Shown piece after piece: positions 1 through 9,802 of a DNA stretch of 64,000 bases; position 1 is the first letter of the stretch, and each line of letters opens with the position of its first letter. The stretch is from positions 44,665 to 108,664 of IMG/VR virus record IMGVR_UViG_3300019487_000023. One strand, 5' to 3'. A program made the position numbers and the translations under genes. Below the pieces are notes generated by a model that ran no database searches, was not told where the DNA came from, and worked only from the letters and a program-made list of their open reading frames with translations. This DNA comes from a virus.

Positions 1-1
1 A

Positions 2-1189
2 GCTTCAACGATTGGCCTAGCAATTGGACAAAGCATTGAGATGGATGGTGTACCTTTGTATGCCACAATTACAAACGTAGCAGGCCCTGTGGTGACTATG
101 TCGTTTCCAGCGACAAAAACCGCTAACGGAGAAGCAGTTTCGTTTTTAGGCAATCAGCTCACGGGCATCACACCTCCGCTTCCTGCGGTATCAAGCCTAA
201 ACGAGTTTAGCTTATCGTCTCTATCAAGAGCTTCAAATCTTATTGTTACTGGCGTAACTAGTGCCCCTCATGGATTCTTAGAGGGTGAAACAGTAGTTAT
301 CTCAGACAATAGTGGCATCCTAGTGTTTACAACTACAGGAAATACGGCTATTGGCAGCAATCAACTTACTGCTTTGGCCGGTGTTTCTGGAATTGGTTCT
401 GGTCAACTCATCGACATGAGCGGTGTTCCGGCTGGAACAACTGTTCTATCGATCTTGGGCAATACTGTTACGATGTCTGCAAATGCTACCGCTGCTAACA
501 CAGGTGCATCAGTTACTTTTAATGAAAATCTAAATGTTTCTGCTGCACTAACGAGTGCATCAGGTTCTACTTTTACATTCAATCTAATCGGTGCAGACGG
601 TTCCACCACGACTCCTGGAGGTGCTCGCGTTGAGCGCATCGGTATGTCAAACTCTGGCTCTAAGGTCATCCTTTCGGACGCTATCAGCAGAGATCAGTCC
701 CGTATCACGGGGGCGTACGTTTGGGACTTAGCTGCTCCATTCGTTTTGTCGTCTTTGAAGGCCGATATTCAGGACGAAATTAAGGCCGGTACCATCGTTA
801 GGTTGCTCAATACGTCGGCTAGCGATATCCCTGCAGAGGGCGGTTTTGTTATCTTTGACTATGGTCTAAATACCCAAGAAGGTCCAGTAAGGTATCTTTA
901 TAAGCCTACCGCTACCACTATTGCTATCGACCCATCGTATACGTTCCAAAAGAACCATGACATTGGGAGCGCCGTCGTGTCTATTAGATCTAAAGGCCCT
1001 CATCTTATGAGCACTGTGGGTTCCGAGTACCCACCTTATATCACCGACCCTTCACAGGCTAGGTTCATTCTGCAGGATTTGATTAGGTCAGTTAAGTCCG
1101 CTGGTATCTTTGTCAACTTCTTGATTAGGTATCCTGAGCAGCTTTATGCTACCCTTGATGTCTATAGTAGTGGCGTTGATCCAGGTTAA
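2..1189 (+). CDS. Tail/baseplate structural protein, 5' end cut by window edge
   Basis: The reading frame is open from base 2, so the start lies outside the window; about 395 C-terminal residues are visible. They are rich in Thr, Ser, Gly and Ala, with beta-rich stretches (for example GQLIDMSGVPAGTTVLSIL) typical of fibre and baseplate proteins. The last 60 residues are more globular (SEYPPYITDPSQARFIL) and resemble the end of a large baseplate component, but I do not recognise a named family. It is followed after 46 bases by the next tail gene, which has its own -10 box. A virion role is inferred from composition and from the run of tail genes that follows. Confidence 0.6.
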   Translation, partial: ASTIGLAIGQSIEMDGVPLYATITNVAGPVVTMSFPATKTANGEAVSFLGNQLTGITPPLPAVSSLNEFSLSSLSRASNLIVTGVTSAPHGFLEGETVVISDNSGILVFTTTGNTAIGSNQLTALAGVSGIGSGQLIDMSGVPAGTTVLSILGNTVTMSANATAANTGASVTFNENLNVSAALTSASGSTFTFNLIGADGSTTTPGGARVERIGMSNSGSKVILSDAISRDQSRITGAYVWDLAAPFVLSSLKADIQDEIKAGTIVRLLNTSASDIPAEGGFVIFDYGLNTQEGPVRYLYKPTATTIAIDPSYTFQKNHDIGSAVVSIRSKGPHLMSTVGSEYPPYITDPSQARFILQDLIRSVKSAGIFVNFLIRYPEQLYATLDVYSSGVDPG

Positions 1190-1206
1190 GCTAATGCAGT
1201 TCATAG

Positions 1207-1228
1207 TATAATGTTTAAGTTATAGGAG
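1207..1228 (+). promoter_or_regulatory. -10 box and ribosome binding site before the 1092-residue tail gene
   Basis: TATAAT at 1207-1212 lies in a 46-base gap; AGGAG at 1224-1228 precedes a GTG start at 1236 by seven bases. This is a leadered version of the -10 box seen repeatedly in this genome. No convincing -35 hexamer was found. Confidence 0.5.
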
Positions 1229-1235
1229 ATTTCCC

Positions 1236-4200
1236 GTGGCTGTATTAGGTCGCCTACTTGTAAGTTCAGCAGAACGTTTAGATTTACCGGACCTCTTGAG
1301 CGTTGATTCGTACTCAGGCGGCGACTGGAAGTATTTCGTTCGCTCTCTCGTGGGCGGAGATACGCCTTATGTTCTAAAGGGCTTTGATGTCATCGATCCT
1401 CAAAATGCTATCGGTACGCAAAGCTGCTCTATCAGAGTTGCAGACTCTGTAGTCTACTATCCTGGTTCTAATTCTGGTTCTTTCTTCCATGGTCTTGAAG
1501 ATGGCAACGCTAATGCACTCCCATTGGTTCCAGAATTGCGTAAGAACGCTGTTAACTACGTCTATTTGACCTTCAGTACCTTCAATACCTCTATCGATAC
1601 CAGAGCATTCTGGGATCCAGATAAAGACGGTGGCGTTGGTGGTGAGTTTACGCAGGATGTCAACACAGAGGCTGTTCTAAAGGTTGACGTTAACGTTTCA
1701 ACCGGTTCATTCCCAGCTAATACAATCCCAGTAGCAAAGATCACTGTTGGTCCAGTTGTTATCACTGCAATTGAAGATGCTCGCGACTTGATGTTCCGTC
1801 TTGGTACTGGCGGCATTAACCCAGATCCTTTCAGCCGTTACAATTTCCGTAGTTTGCCTTCTTCGCCTTATAAGCGCTCTGAACCACCTACTACGATGAC
1901 TTCGCCTTCGGATCCAAATCCGTTCCAAGGCGCCGATAAGAACATCCTCACCCTTAAGGAGTGGATGGACGTTGTTATGACTAAGCTCACTGAGCTTGGT
2001 GGTAGCGTCTTCTGGTACGAAGATGCTGCAACATACAACCTTGTTGCAAACTTTCAAGATGCTCTTGCAACCAGCTTCAAATCTAAGGGTCAATGGATCC
2101 ACGACAGCTCTACTCCTGGTCTTGTAACCTGGACAGAAGATATCGTCGTTAAGACCACACAAGACACTCGCGACACATATATTCGCGCTGGTTCTAAAAC
2201 ACTTGTTGATGAGCAGGTGATGTATGTTCCTCTTGTTCGTCAACAGCCCCTAAACGGCTCTGATCAAGAAGTGATGTTCATTAACAGCCAAAACTATCTC
2301 AATACCGTTGGTGGTAGCCTTGGATTGTTTACTAACCTTCGCAAAGGCGATTGGGTAAAGAAGATCACCGATCCAAACCACATGTATTTGCAGGTTCAGG
2401 AGTTTTATGACACCATTAACCTTGGTGGCTCAGTAACTACTGCCGCCAATGCTCGCTCTGTTCGCTTGAGCGGTAACTACCTTGGATCTACTGGCGTTGA
2501 AAAAGGTCGCTTCGATAGAGGTGAATACCTTGTCTCTGACGTTGTGGTTTCAAACCGCAATAACACTAATTTGAGTCTTGCTGGTGGTAACTTCCACTGG
2601 ATGGCAATTCGCTCTGACACCATCGAAGATGTTGGTAGCGCACAGTCATACACTCTCTCTGGTACTCTAAGTGAGCCAGATGGACAAACCGCTAAGGTCA
2701 CTGTCACAGCGCACGGTCTCGTTGATGGCGATATCATCGCTGTTTCTGCTCCTGCTGCTCAAGCTGGTGCATACTCTGTTGAAGTAGAAGATGCAAACAC
2801 CTTCTATATCCAGACCACAAACATGACCACTGGCGCCTTTGCGGCAACCTATGCTATCATTACTACTGCTGCTCGCAGCAACGGTTATGGTTTCCAACTT
2901 GAATCTGCTAACCACGGATTCGAAACTGGTGAAACCATCATCATCACTGGTACTACTAATTACAACGGTACGTGGGTAATTAAGAAGCGTGATGCAACTC
3001 ATTTCCAGTTTGCATTAAACTCTGCTCCTGCAACTGAAACACCTGCAGCAGATACTGCATTTGCAACTCTTGCTCGTGTTAACGTTCGTGCAGAACAAGG
3101 CATCATTAAGCTTGTTCAGGGCGAAAGTGCTGACATTGGTGAACTTGAAACTCAAAACATCAAGTCGTTCATCGGCATGCAGTCAATTGCAGAAACTTAT
3201 CCGTTCTACTCTATTCCTGGAGGCTATAACGCTCTTCAAGGAATGCAGAATTACAATAGCCTTGCAACTGACAGCTTGACAACCCGTGCAAGCCGTCTAT
3301 CTGCAATGATGGCCGACAAGGCACAAGACAAGACTATTAAGGCTCTTCCAAGCAATATTCACTTTGTTCTTAATACAACAAATGGTGCTGCTCAGGAGAT
3401 AAGCTTCTTGCCTGCTGCGAGCACACTGACATTTGTGCAACCAGGTTCTCCAAACGGTAATGCTGTTGTTACGCTTCCAGATACTGCCCCTGGTATCAGT
3501 TTGGCTGTTAATCAGGTAGCATACATTCTTCTTGATAGAAATGCTGCTACAACCCCAAGTATCCTAGTCTCTGATCTTGCAACTGCACCAATTGGCGAAA
3601 ACGTATTTGTTGTTGCAATGCGTCTTACAGACACAGAAATTTATCTTTGGGACGGCTCTCTGTGGAGAGCTGGAAAGAATGCAACTCCAGCATTTAAGGC
3701 TCAACAAGACCTAGACATGACCTTAGTTGGTGGTGGCACATGGAGTTGGGACATAAACACCAATCTTCTCACATGGGATGCTGCTGCCTACATTCAAATG
3801 CAAGGTTTGCACCCTAACAGAAACTCGTTTGGTGCAAGCAACGTTTCATTGCTCAACGATGGCGATTGCGCATACGTCACTGTCAACCGCGACGAAGCAA
3901 TTATTGCTGGACTTACAGTAACGGCAACTCCACTTTACCTAGTTCCAGAAGACGTAAACACTAAAGTTATTGCTGTTAGATTTGATAATGTCATCTACGT
4001 GGGCGACACCATGATGTTGATACATGGTGAAAGCAAGCAACTTTATGCTGGCGCTTCTGATCAGACACTTACCTTTATTGGTGCAACCGACGAAGCAGAT
4101 GACGCCCCAGCTTACACAGCGGTCTCTGCCGGCTCACTCAACCTTCCTGACTACAATGGAACTCCAGGAGAAAGCTTAACGGCTCGTCTGGCAAAAGTTA

Positions 4201-4514
4201 CCGCAATGTTAGCGGATGCTCGTCAAGACTTCAATATCGCTCTAGATCCAGGCATAATCACTTGGGATGGTACTAACGTGACCATTTCTTCTGCACAACT
4301 CTCTATCCCTGGCACCACCATCGGTGCAGCTCCTGTCTCGATCAACAACCTAGTATCGACGGCGGTGCCCGCTAATTCGTGTTTGTATGTAGATATCGAC
4401 AGGGTTACAGGCGCTGCTTTGACATTGGCTGTAAGTACGTTGGCAGCATTAACCCCATCTCAACAGCGTCTAGTTGTAGCTAGAAACGTCGCTGGATCGT
4501 TGTTGGTGAGATAA
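1236..4514 (+). CDS. Large tail-fibre/baseplate-associated protein (1092 aa)
   Basis: GTG start chosen because of AGGAG seven bases upstream. The N-terminal 250 residues are globular (MAVLGRLLVSSAERLDLPDL). The middle has short TVTAHGLVDGD and ESANHGFETGE segments, a beta motif common in fibre proteins. The last ~400 residues hold about three copies of a beta domain that ends in a LYVDIDR/ILLDRN-type strand followed by a VVVARN-type strand. The same domain starts the next gene, so the two products are related by module duplication. The stop is two bases before the next ATG, indicating translational coupling. Exact position in the virion cannot be told. Confidence 0.7.
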   Translation: MAVLGRLLVSSAERLDLPDLLSVDSYSGGDWKYFVRSLVGGDTPYVLKGFDVIDPQNAIGTQSCSIRVADSVVYYPGSNSGSFFHGLEDGNANALPLVPELRKNAVNYVYLTFSTFNTSIDTRAFWDPDKDGGVGGEFTQDVNTEAVLKVDVNVSTGSFPANTIPVAKITVGPVVITAIEDARDLMFRLGTGGINPDPFSRYNFRSLPSSPYKRSEPPTTMTSPSDPNPFQGADKNILTLKEWMDVVMTKLTELGGSVFWYEDAATYNLVANFQDALATSFKSKGQWIHDSSTPGLVTWTEDIVVKTTQDTRDTYIRAGSKTLVDEQVMYVPLVRQQPLNGSDQEVMFINSQNYLNTVGGSLGLFTNLRKGDWVKKITDPNHMYLQVQEFYDTINLGGSVTTAANARSVRLSGNYLGSTGVEKGRFDRGEYLVSDVVVSNRNNTNLSLAGGNFHWMAIRSDTIEDVGSAQSYTLSGTLSEPDGQTAKVTVTAHGLVDGDIIAVSAPAAQAGAYSVEVEDANTFYIQTTNMTTGAFAATYAIITTAARSNGYGFQLESANHGFETGETIIITGTTNYNGTWVIKKRDATHFQFALNSAPATETPAADTAFATLARVNVRAEQGIIKLVQGESADIGELETQNIKSFIGMQSIAETYPFYSIPGGYNALQGMQNYNSLATDSLTTRASRLSAMMADKAQDKTIKALPSNIHFVLNTTNGAAQEISFLPAASTLTFVQPGSPNGNAVVTLPDTAPGISLAVNQVAYILLDRNAATTPSILVSDLATAPIGENVFVVAMRLTDTEIYLWDGSLWRAGKNATPAFKAQQDLDMTLVGGGTWSWDINTNLLTWDAAAYIQMQGLHPNRNSFGASNVSLLNDGDCAYVTVNRDEAIIAGLTVTATPLYLVPEDVNTKVIAVRFDNVIYVGDTMMLIHGESKQLYAGASDQTLTFIGATDEADDAPAYTAVSAGSLNLPDYNGTPGESLTARLAKVTAMLADARQDFNIALDPGIITWDGTNVTISSAQLSIPGTTIGAAPVSINNLVSTAVPANSCLYVDIDRVTGAALTLAVSTLAALTPSQQRLVVARNVAGSLLVR

Positions 4515-4515
4515 T

Positions 4516-7257
4516 ATGTCGCAATATAAGTTAAAATCAGGTTCGATCTTAGTAAATCCAACCAACCTGCAACAGGGTTCGGTACAGGATCAACTTGAAG
4601 ACAGATCTTCGTACCTGCGCTCTGATGAGCCTATAACATGGACAGGTTCCGAACTTCAGTTCACTCAGGACATAGTTATTGAGATCGTTCACTCTGCTAA
4701 CGGCACAGTGACAGAGCATATTGTTCAGCTCGCTGACAGCCCAATTCAACTTGCAGATCTTGAAAGCGCTTGGGTCGAGATCGATCGCTCAGCTGCTACT
4801 GAAAACTTAACGGTAAGCCTCTCTGGAACTCTTCCAGTTCCTGCTCACAGCGCTCAAGATAAAGACGTCATCATCCTCTTCAGGAGAGTTGACGCTGGTG
4901 GCGCTGGCTACCTACACATTCCTTTCCACAAACAAGTCCTCGAACCGGGTCAGACTGTTCGTCTTGGCGCTTCTGGTTCTGGATCTGGTGCTGGCGACGG
5001 TCTTGCTGGCGACTATAAAAGACGTCTCGTCCTTTCTCCGTTCGATTATGTGACCCCGAACATCTTCGAGACCGACAAGGTCACGAAGATCGCTTCAGGA
5101 ACCGGCGAATACGATCCCGCGAAGAAGGCCTTCCTGATGAACATCGGTCAGAACATGGTCTCGACCCAGAATCTCGACCCCGAGTTTCTGGCGACCGGAA
5201 CTGACGTCGCGACCCTCGAGCTGTACCTCAACTGGCTCGAAGGCTTCGTCGACTTGGCTGCAACCTATGAAGTTTCCCGCGATGGTGGCGTGAATTGGCA
5301 ACCGATCACGATGTCCCGCGTCGGTCTCTCTGAGACCTTCCGTGGATACCTCAACGTGGTCACCGAAGGCGCCAACAACGACCTCGAGGGTTATTCCGTA
5401 GCCAACGCCGACACCAACCTCGCTTTGAACGCGACGACTACCCAGCAACGCGCTGGATCGTTCGTGGCGACCAACTCTGAGATCGCCAAGACCGTTGAAG
5501 TGTACCTCAACAAGACGGGCTCCCCGACCGGTAACTACAAAGTTCAGGTCGTCAAGGACTCGGCTGGTTCTCCTTCTACCTCCGTCCTCGACGTGATCTC
5601 CGAGAGCGACCTTCTCCCGATTGCCAGCCTAAGCGCTGGTAACAACACGGTTATCGTCGACATCTCTGACATCGGCCTCGTCGCTGGAACGTACTGGATC
5701 GTCTTCGTGACGGACGCGACCTACAAGGGTGTATTCTCGGCTGGCGTGACCCAATTGGCGGTCAGAGCTGATACCTCCGCTCCTACGGGTGGAGCTTCCG
5801 CTCAGTATAACGGCACGGCTTGGTCTGCTACGGCATCGACCTCGACTTGCTTCCAGTTCAAGGGACGTGTTCTCGACGTTCGCGTGAGAGTGACCGCTGG
5901 CACTAACGGAGTCTACCTCCGCGGATATGGCTTGTACTACGGCGTCGTTCAAGGTGTCACCACCCAGAACGTTCGCAAGTACCACAAGACTTCCTTCGCT
6001 GGCGTTGCCGGCGTCGTGACCGTCAACTTACCTTTTATTCCCGATCCCTACCTCCTCACCGTGTACGACGTGTACCGAGGCCAAGTCTACGTGGCTGACT
6101 CCGAGATCTTCCGCATCGATGGTTCTTCGGTCACTTTCATCAGTGACTTGTTCAACTTCATCGGTGAGACCGTAGTTCTCGTATTCCGTCAGAACGACGT
6201 TCCGGCAGCTCAGGACACCAGCGATTCCAATGCTACGCTGATCCAAGCGAATACAAACCGCATCGACGACAATGATTTGCTGGAAACAAACTACGCAACC
6301 AACGCGCAGTTTCGGGGTTTTCAGCGCCAAGTTCCTGCCACTTTGACCACAAAATCTGATGCTGCGTACGGCCCAGACCGTTGGAAATTGTTGACGTCTC
6401 ACACTACTAACGTTCAAAGCGCGCGTGTAGTTGATTCTCCATCCAACTCTCCTTCTAAAAATGCAGTCCAAGTCAGACAAGCAGACGCCACTGCAAGACA
6501 GTTTGGCATGGTCCAATACTTAGATTCTGATCGCGTTTGGGAACTTCGCGGAAGACGAGTAACGTATGGTTTTTGGGTCAAAGCGACCGCAGCGAACATC
6601 CCAAATATTCGCGCGTCCATAGTCGAATGGAACGGTACAGAAAACAGCCTAACCTCAGATCCAGTAGCGACGTGGGCAGCCACTCCTACTCTCGCGGCCA
6701 ACTTCTCGCACGCATCTTCTGTATCAGACTTGGCCATGACTGGTAACTGGGTCTACTTTGAAGTCTCGACGACGTTGTCGGGTTCATTTAATAACTTGGC
6801 TCTGATGATTTGGACTCCTGCGACTGCCGCTCAGAACTCTGATCTTTATGTGACTCAGGTTCAGTTAGTTTCTGGCTCAAAGGCTAGACAATTTACTCGC
6901 ATTGCACTTAAACCCGCAGAAGACATAACTGAGATGGAGCGCTTCTATCAAAAAAGCTATAATTTCGACACAGCTCCTGGAGCAGTTGGCGTACAAAATG
7001 GTGCGATTCAGGTCGAAGAGAAAGGGGCCGCTGGTACCTCAGGGCTCCAAATTCATTTTAGATCTCGACTATTTAAAGATCCCGCTGTCGTTGGGTATTC
7101 GGATGTAACGGGCGCGTCTGGTGTGTTTAATAGAGCCACGATCGATACGGCTATTGGGTCGATTCAAAACACTGGTCAAAATGGATTTATCATTACTGGC
7201 GGTGCGGGGGCAAGTACGTTCTCACGCGTGCATTATACGGCTGAAGCAGAACTTTAA
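4516..7257 (+). CDS. Tail-fibre protein with mosaic centre (913 aa)
   Basis: Residues ~30-150 repeat the beta domain found at the C-terminus of the preceding protein (WVEIDRSAATENLTVSL). A Gly/Ser linker follows. The central part (about 5040-6240) is written in G+C-rich, C-ending codons, unlike both ends. From residue ~580 a carbohydrate-binding-like module begins (NAQFRGFQRQVP ... YGPDRW), and the C-terminal domain has ERFYQKSYNFDTAP and ends HYTAEAEL. The protein at 9803-10900 has the same C-terminal layout, so these are paralogous receptor-binding ends. Receptor binding is inferred. Confidence 0.75.
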   Translation: MSQYKLKSGSILVNPTNLQQGSVQDQLEDRSSYLRSDEPITWTGSELQFTQDIVIEIVHSANGTVTEHIVQLADSPIQLADLESAWVEIDRSAATENLTVSLSGTLPVPAHSAQDKDVIILFRRVDAGGAGYLHIPFHKQVLEPGQTVRLGASGSGSGAGDGLAGDYKRRLVLSPFDYVTPNIFETDKVTKIASGTGEYDPAKKAFLMNIGQNMVSTQNLDPEFLATGTDVATLELYLNWLEGFVDLAATYEVSRDGGVNWQPITMSRVGLSETFRGYLNVVTEGANNDLEGYSVANADTNLALNATTTQQRAGSFVATNSEIAKTVEVYLNKTGSPTGNYKVQVVKDSAGSPSTSVLDVISESDLLPIASLSAGNNTVIVDISDIGLVAGTYWIVFVTDATYKGVFSAGVTQLAVRADTSAPTGGASAQYNGTAWSATASTSTCFQFKGRVLDVRVRVTAGTNGVYLRGYGLYYGVVQGVTTQNVRKYHKTSFAGVAGVVTVNLPFIPDPYLLTVYDVYRGQVYVADSEIFRIDGSSVTFISDLFNFIGETVVLVFRQNDVPAAQDTSDSNATLIQANTNRIDDNDLLETNYATNAQFRGFQRQVPATLTTKSDAAYGPDRWKLLTSHTTNVQSARVVDSPSNSPSKNAVQVRQADATARQFGMVQYLDSDRVWELRGRRVTYGFWVKATAANIPNIRASIVEWNGTENSLTSDPVATWAATPTLAANFSHASSVSDLAMTGNWVYFEVSTTLSGSFNNLALMIWTPATAAQNSDLYVTQVQLVSGSKARQFTRIALKPAEDITEMERFYQKSYNFDTAPGAVGVQNGAIQVEEKGAAGTSGLQIHFRSRLFKDPAVVGYSDVTGASGVFNRATIDTAIGSIQNTGQNGFIITGGAGASTFSRVHYTAEAEL

Positions 7258-7281
7258 GCCCAGATCGGATAAAATAGAGTT

Positions 7282-8022
7282 ATGGGACAAAAGCTTTACA
7301 CAGATAGGATTGGCGCACTGAGCTTCAGCACTCCAAACGTGCTGCTGGCTGCGTCTATTCTGACTATCGGAGGTCAGCAATACGTGACTTCCGCGTTGTC
7401 GGTATCCGTACCGGTCATGACCGCCAACACGCTCTACATGGTCTACGCCGTACAAACCGCCGGCGTCGTGTCCTTGGTCATTTCTGTCAACGTCAACTCT
7501 GTGGGACCTACGGGATACTCCTCGTGGAAGCTGGTGGGCGCGTTTTATACGGATGGCACTGTATCGCCCACGTTGGGTACTTTCGTAACGATCGATGGAG
7601 TTCCTACCGCTCAAACTCCAGTCACTGTAACTTTGACCGTTTCGAATATCCCGCTCACTTCCCAATCCTTCAAGATGCGTCGGGTTGGAGACAAGGCTTG
7701 GATCGAAGGGTATTGCGTAGCTTCAGGTGCTGCCACGGGTAACATTCAATTCGCGCTCCCGTTCGTTCCAGATACCTCTAAACTAGCCCGCTCGGATTTT
7801 CCTACCTTAGGCACCGCCAAGGGTAATGATGGCACCGGCGACCACACTGGTGTCGTATTCAACTTTGGTGGAACTGGAACGTGCGGAATGTCAGGTGATG
7901 ATGGCGCATCGAACTGGAACCCGACAGTGCCATTCACTTGGGCCAATACCAGAATCCTTGAGATCTTTCTTCCAGGTGTTCCTAATTCTGCGTGGACCAA
8001 CACTCCACTGAAGGACCTGTAA
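7282..8022 (+). CDS. Short tail-fibre/receptor-binding module, copy 1 (246 aa)
   Basis: Contains the phage fibre motif ANTLYMVYAVQTAGVVSL with a downstream WKLVGAFYTDGT segment, and ends TNTPLKDL. The protein at 11296-12030 shares the same order (ANTLYFLYLR, LVGAFMANG, ending TSTPLKDL), so the two are paralogs. TAAAAT at 7270-7275 sits exactly six bases before the ATG and no Shine-Dalgarno is present, so the gene may make a leaderless transcript. The next gene's ATG follows the stop by one base. A role at the fibre tip is inferred from family resemblance. Confidence 0.65.
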   Translation: MGQKLYTDRIGALSFSTPNVLLAASILTIGGQQYVTSALSVSVPVMTANTLYMVYAVQTAGVVSLVISVNVNSVGPTGYSSWKLVGAFYTDGTVSPTLGTFVTIDGVPTAQTPVTVTLTVSNIPLTSQSFKMRRVGDKAWIEGYCVASGAATGNIQFALPFVPDTSKLARSDFPTLGTAKGNDGTGDHTGVVFNFGGTGTCGMSGDDGASNWNPTVPFTWANTRILEIFLPGVPNSAWTNTPLKDL

Positions 8023-8023
8023 T

Positions 8024-9322
8024 ATGTCAGGCATAACTGGAAAAGATTCCCTCTCTTATAAGAAACAAGACGTAGCCCAGTCCCGCGTTCCGGCACTCGG
8101 CTTCAAGAAGACCGTGTTCGCCCACAAGGCGACCGCAGGTCAGACCGTCATTTCTCTTTCCTCGCTCACGACTCCCACGGAGATGACCGCCAACGGGTTT
8201 CAACAAGCCTCACTAGCTGAACTCACCTCGGTCAACATCCGTCAGTTCAAGGAGAACTTCACTTTAAGCTCTTCACTCCGCGGCATCCTTCAGCCCTTCT
8301 TGGGATACGTGGTGACCGGCGGAACCTCGATCAAACTCTTGTTCTCAGCCGAAGACGGCGAGATCTTCACGGGTGTATTCGACGCCAACCCCCGCACCTT
8401 CACCAGCGCCGCCGATGCCATTCCGATTTCCGTATCCGGAACCTTGCTCGCTGGCCAAACTGACTTCAACGTCGGCACGGCCTTCAACGTAGGCCTTTTC
8501 CCTGGCTCTCAGCACGGCGCGATCCTAGTGTTCGCCAACGACCGCTTGGTCTACCGCAACGCTTCGTCCCCGACCGGTCCTGGAACGGACGGTGACTACT
8601 ACGAAGTCCCAGCTGGAAACGGTCTCGGCGTCATGATCCGTTTCAACGTCGCCGATCCGGTCTACGACCGTTCCATTTCGGTCGTCTCGATCGGTTCCTT
8701 GATTCAAGCTCCGAGTGGTTCTGAAGTGGCCCTCATCGAGGCTCTGCAAGGTCAAGTCGATTCGATCATTCCTACGCTCGCCGCTCTCGCTGGCGTTCCA
8801 GAGTCCACCTTCCAAGGCGCGCCCAACAACGTCAATCTCAAGGCTTTCGGTGACACGGTTCTAAGCAACACGACTCGGATCACGGCGCTTGAGAATCCAA
8901 CGCAAAGCGAAGTCTGGGTATACGTCGGCAACGGGTACGGCTCGACCAACACTGTAATCCGTAGATTCACCACGGTTGGGAAGAACGTTGGGGCTGGGAT
9001 CAACTACGTCGATTCAGCTACTCTAGGCGCTTCCTTTACGATCGTCGAAGCTGGAATTTACGCCATCGAGTACTCTGACGAATTTAACGCTGGATCTAAC
9101 TTTGGCATCAGTTGCAACTCTAACCAGCTCACGACTCAGATCGCCACTATCACGGCCGCTCATCGACTGGTCGCCTCGAACACCCTGAACGCCAATGAGG
9201 GCAAGACGGTGACGGTAACCTTGCGACTGGAAATTGGCGACGTCATTCGTCCTCACGCCCAAGGAACTGCTGGCGGAGCTGCGACGTGGATCGACAGCTT
9301 CAGAATCACGAAGGTGAGATAA
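8024..9322 (+). CDS. Tail-fibre related protein (432 aa)
   Basis: A G+C-rich gene between two recognisable fibre modules. The N-terminal half contains beta segments (KTVFAHKATAGQTVISL, AILVFANDRLVYRN) typical of proteins that sit on fibre shafts. The C-terminal ~140 residues have a C1q/TNF-like flavour (AGIYAIEYSDEFNAGSNFG), as in many fibre heads. Start ATG overlaps the previous gene's end region; coupling is likely. I do not recognise a specific family, and the virion role comes from context and composition. Confidence 0.6.
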   Translation: MSGITGKDSLSYKKQDVAQSRVPALGFKKTVFAHKATAGQTVISLSSLTTPTEMTANGFQQASLAELTSVNIRQFKENFTLSSSLRGILQPFLGYVVTGGTSIKLLFSAEDGEIFTGVFDANPRTFTSAADAIPISVSGTLLAGQTDFNVGTAFNVGLFPGSQHGAILVFANDRLVYRNASSPTGPGTDGDYYEVPAGNGLGVMIRFNVADPVYDRSISVVSIGSLIQAPSGSEVALIEALQGQVDSIIPTLAALAGVPESTFQGAPNNVNLKAFGDTVLSNTTRITALENPTQSEVWVYVGNGYGSTNTVIRRFTTVGKNVGAGINYVDSATLGASFTIVEAGIYAIEYSDEFNAGSNFGISCNSNQLTTQIATITAAHRLVASNTLNANEGKTVTVTLRLEIGDVIRPHAQGTAGGAATWIDSFRITKVR

Positions 9323-9325
9323 TTT

Positions 9326-9790
9326 ATGGCAAAAGCCCGCAGACAATCGAACAACACTATCACCGGCATTCAAACCGACATTTCCGCATGTGTGGAAGGG
9401 ATCGGCCCGCTAGGCTCTGATGGAATCGAGTCAGATCTTACGACTGGCACGGAAGTCATTGACACCGCCGGGGCTATGAGCTCCTCGCTAGTTTTCACTT
9501 GTCCTCCGGGGCAAGGCGGCAGGTATTTTGTGGCCGGCGTCATCGAGTTTAACGGATCATTTTCCGGCGACGAATCTTGTTTCATCCGCATCAAAAAGAA
9601 CGGGGTGACAAAAACTACAGGATGGGGCGGTTCTGCTACGGCCAACGTCGAAATCGGAGCTCAGGTCATGACGCTATTAGATTTGGTCCCAGGTGACACG
9701 GTGACCTTTTCTAAGCGTTGGAACGGTATCTCTAGCGCTAGCATCAATGGTTCGGTCAGCATCTTCAAGCTAACCGGGACGGCGGCGTAA
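9326..9790 (+). CDS. Small C1q-like fibre head protein (154 aa)
   Basis: Residues ~50-150 read as a jelly-roll-like fold (RYFVAGVIEFNGSFSGDESC, MTLLDLVPGDTVTFSKRW, ending SVSIFKLTG), a layout common in C1q/TNF-like heads of phage fibres. It resembles the C-terminal part of the preceding protein, suggesting duplication. The gene begins three bases after the previous stop and belongs to the same G+C-rich block. Function as an adhesin or trimerising head is inferred from fold-like patterns only. Confidence 0.55.
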   Translation: MAKARRQSNNTITGIQTDISACVEGIGPLGSDGIESDLTTGTEVIDTAGAMSSSLVFTCPPGQGGRYFVAGVIEFNGSFSGDESCFIRIKKNGVTKTTGWGGSATANVEIGAQVMTLLDLVPGDTVTFSKRWNGISSASINGSVSIFKLTGTAA

Positions 9791-9802
9791 AGGAAATAAA
9801 TC

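Noticed and set aside
1707-2243. 178-codon open frame on the minus strand
   Set aside because: It lies wholly inside the 1092-residue tail gene, has no ribosome site and reads as low-similarity, Cys/Ile-scrambled sequence; a shadow of the real frame.
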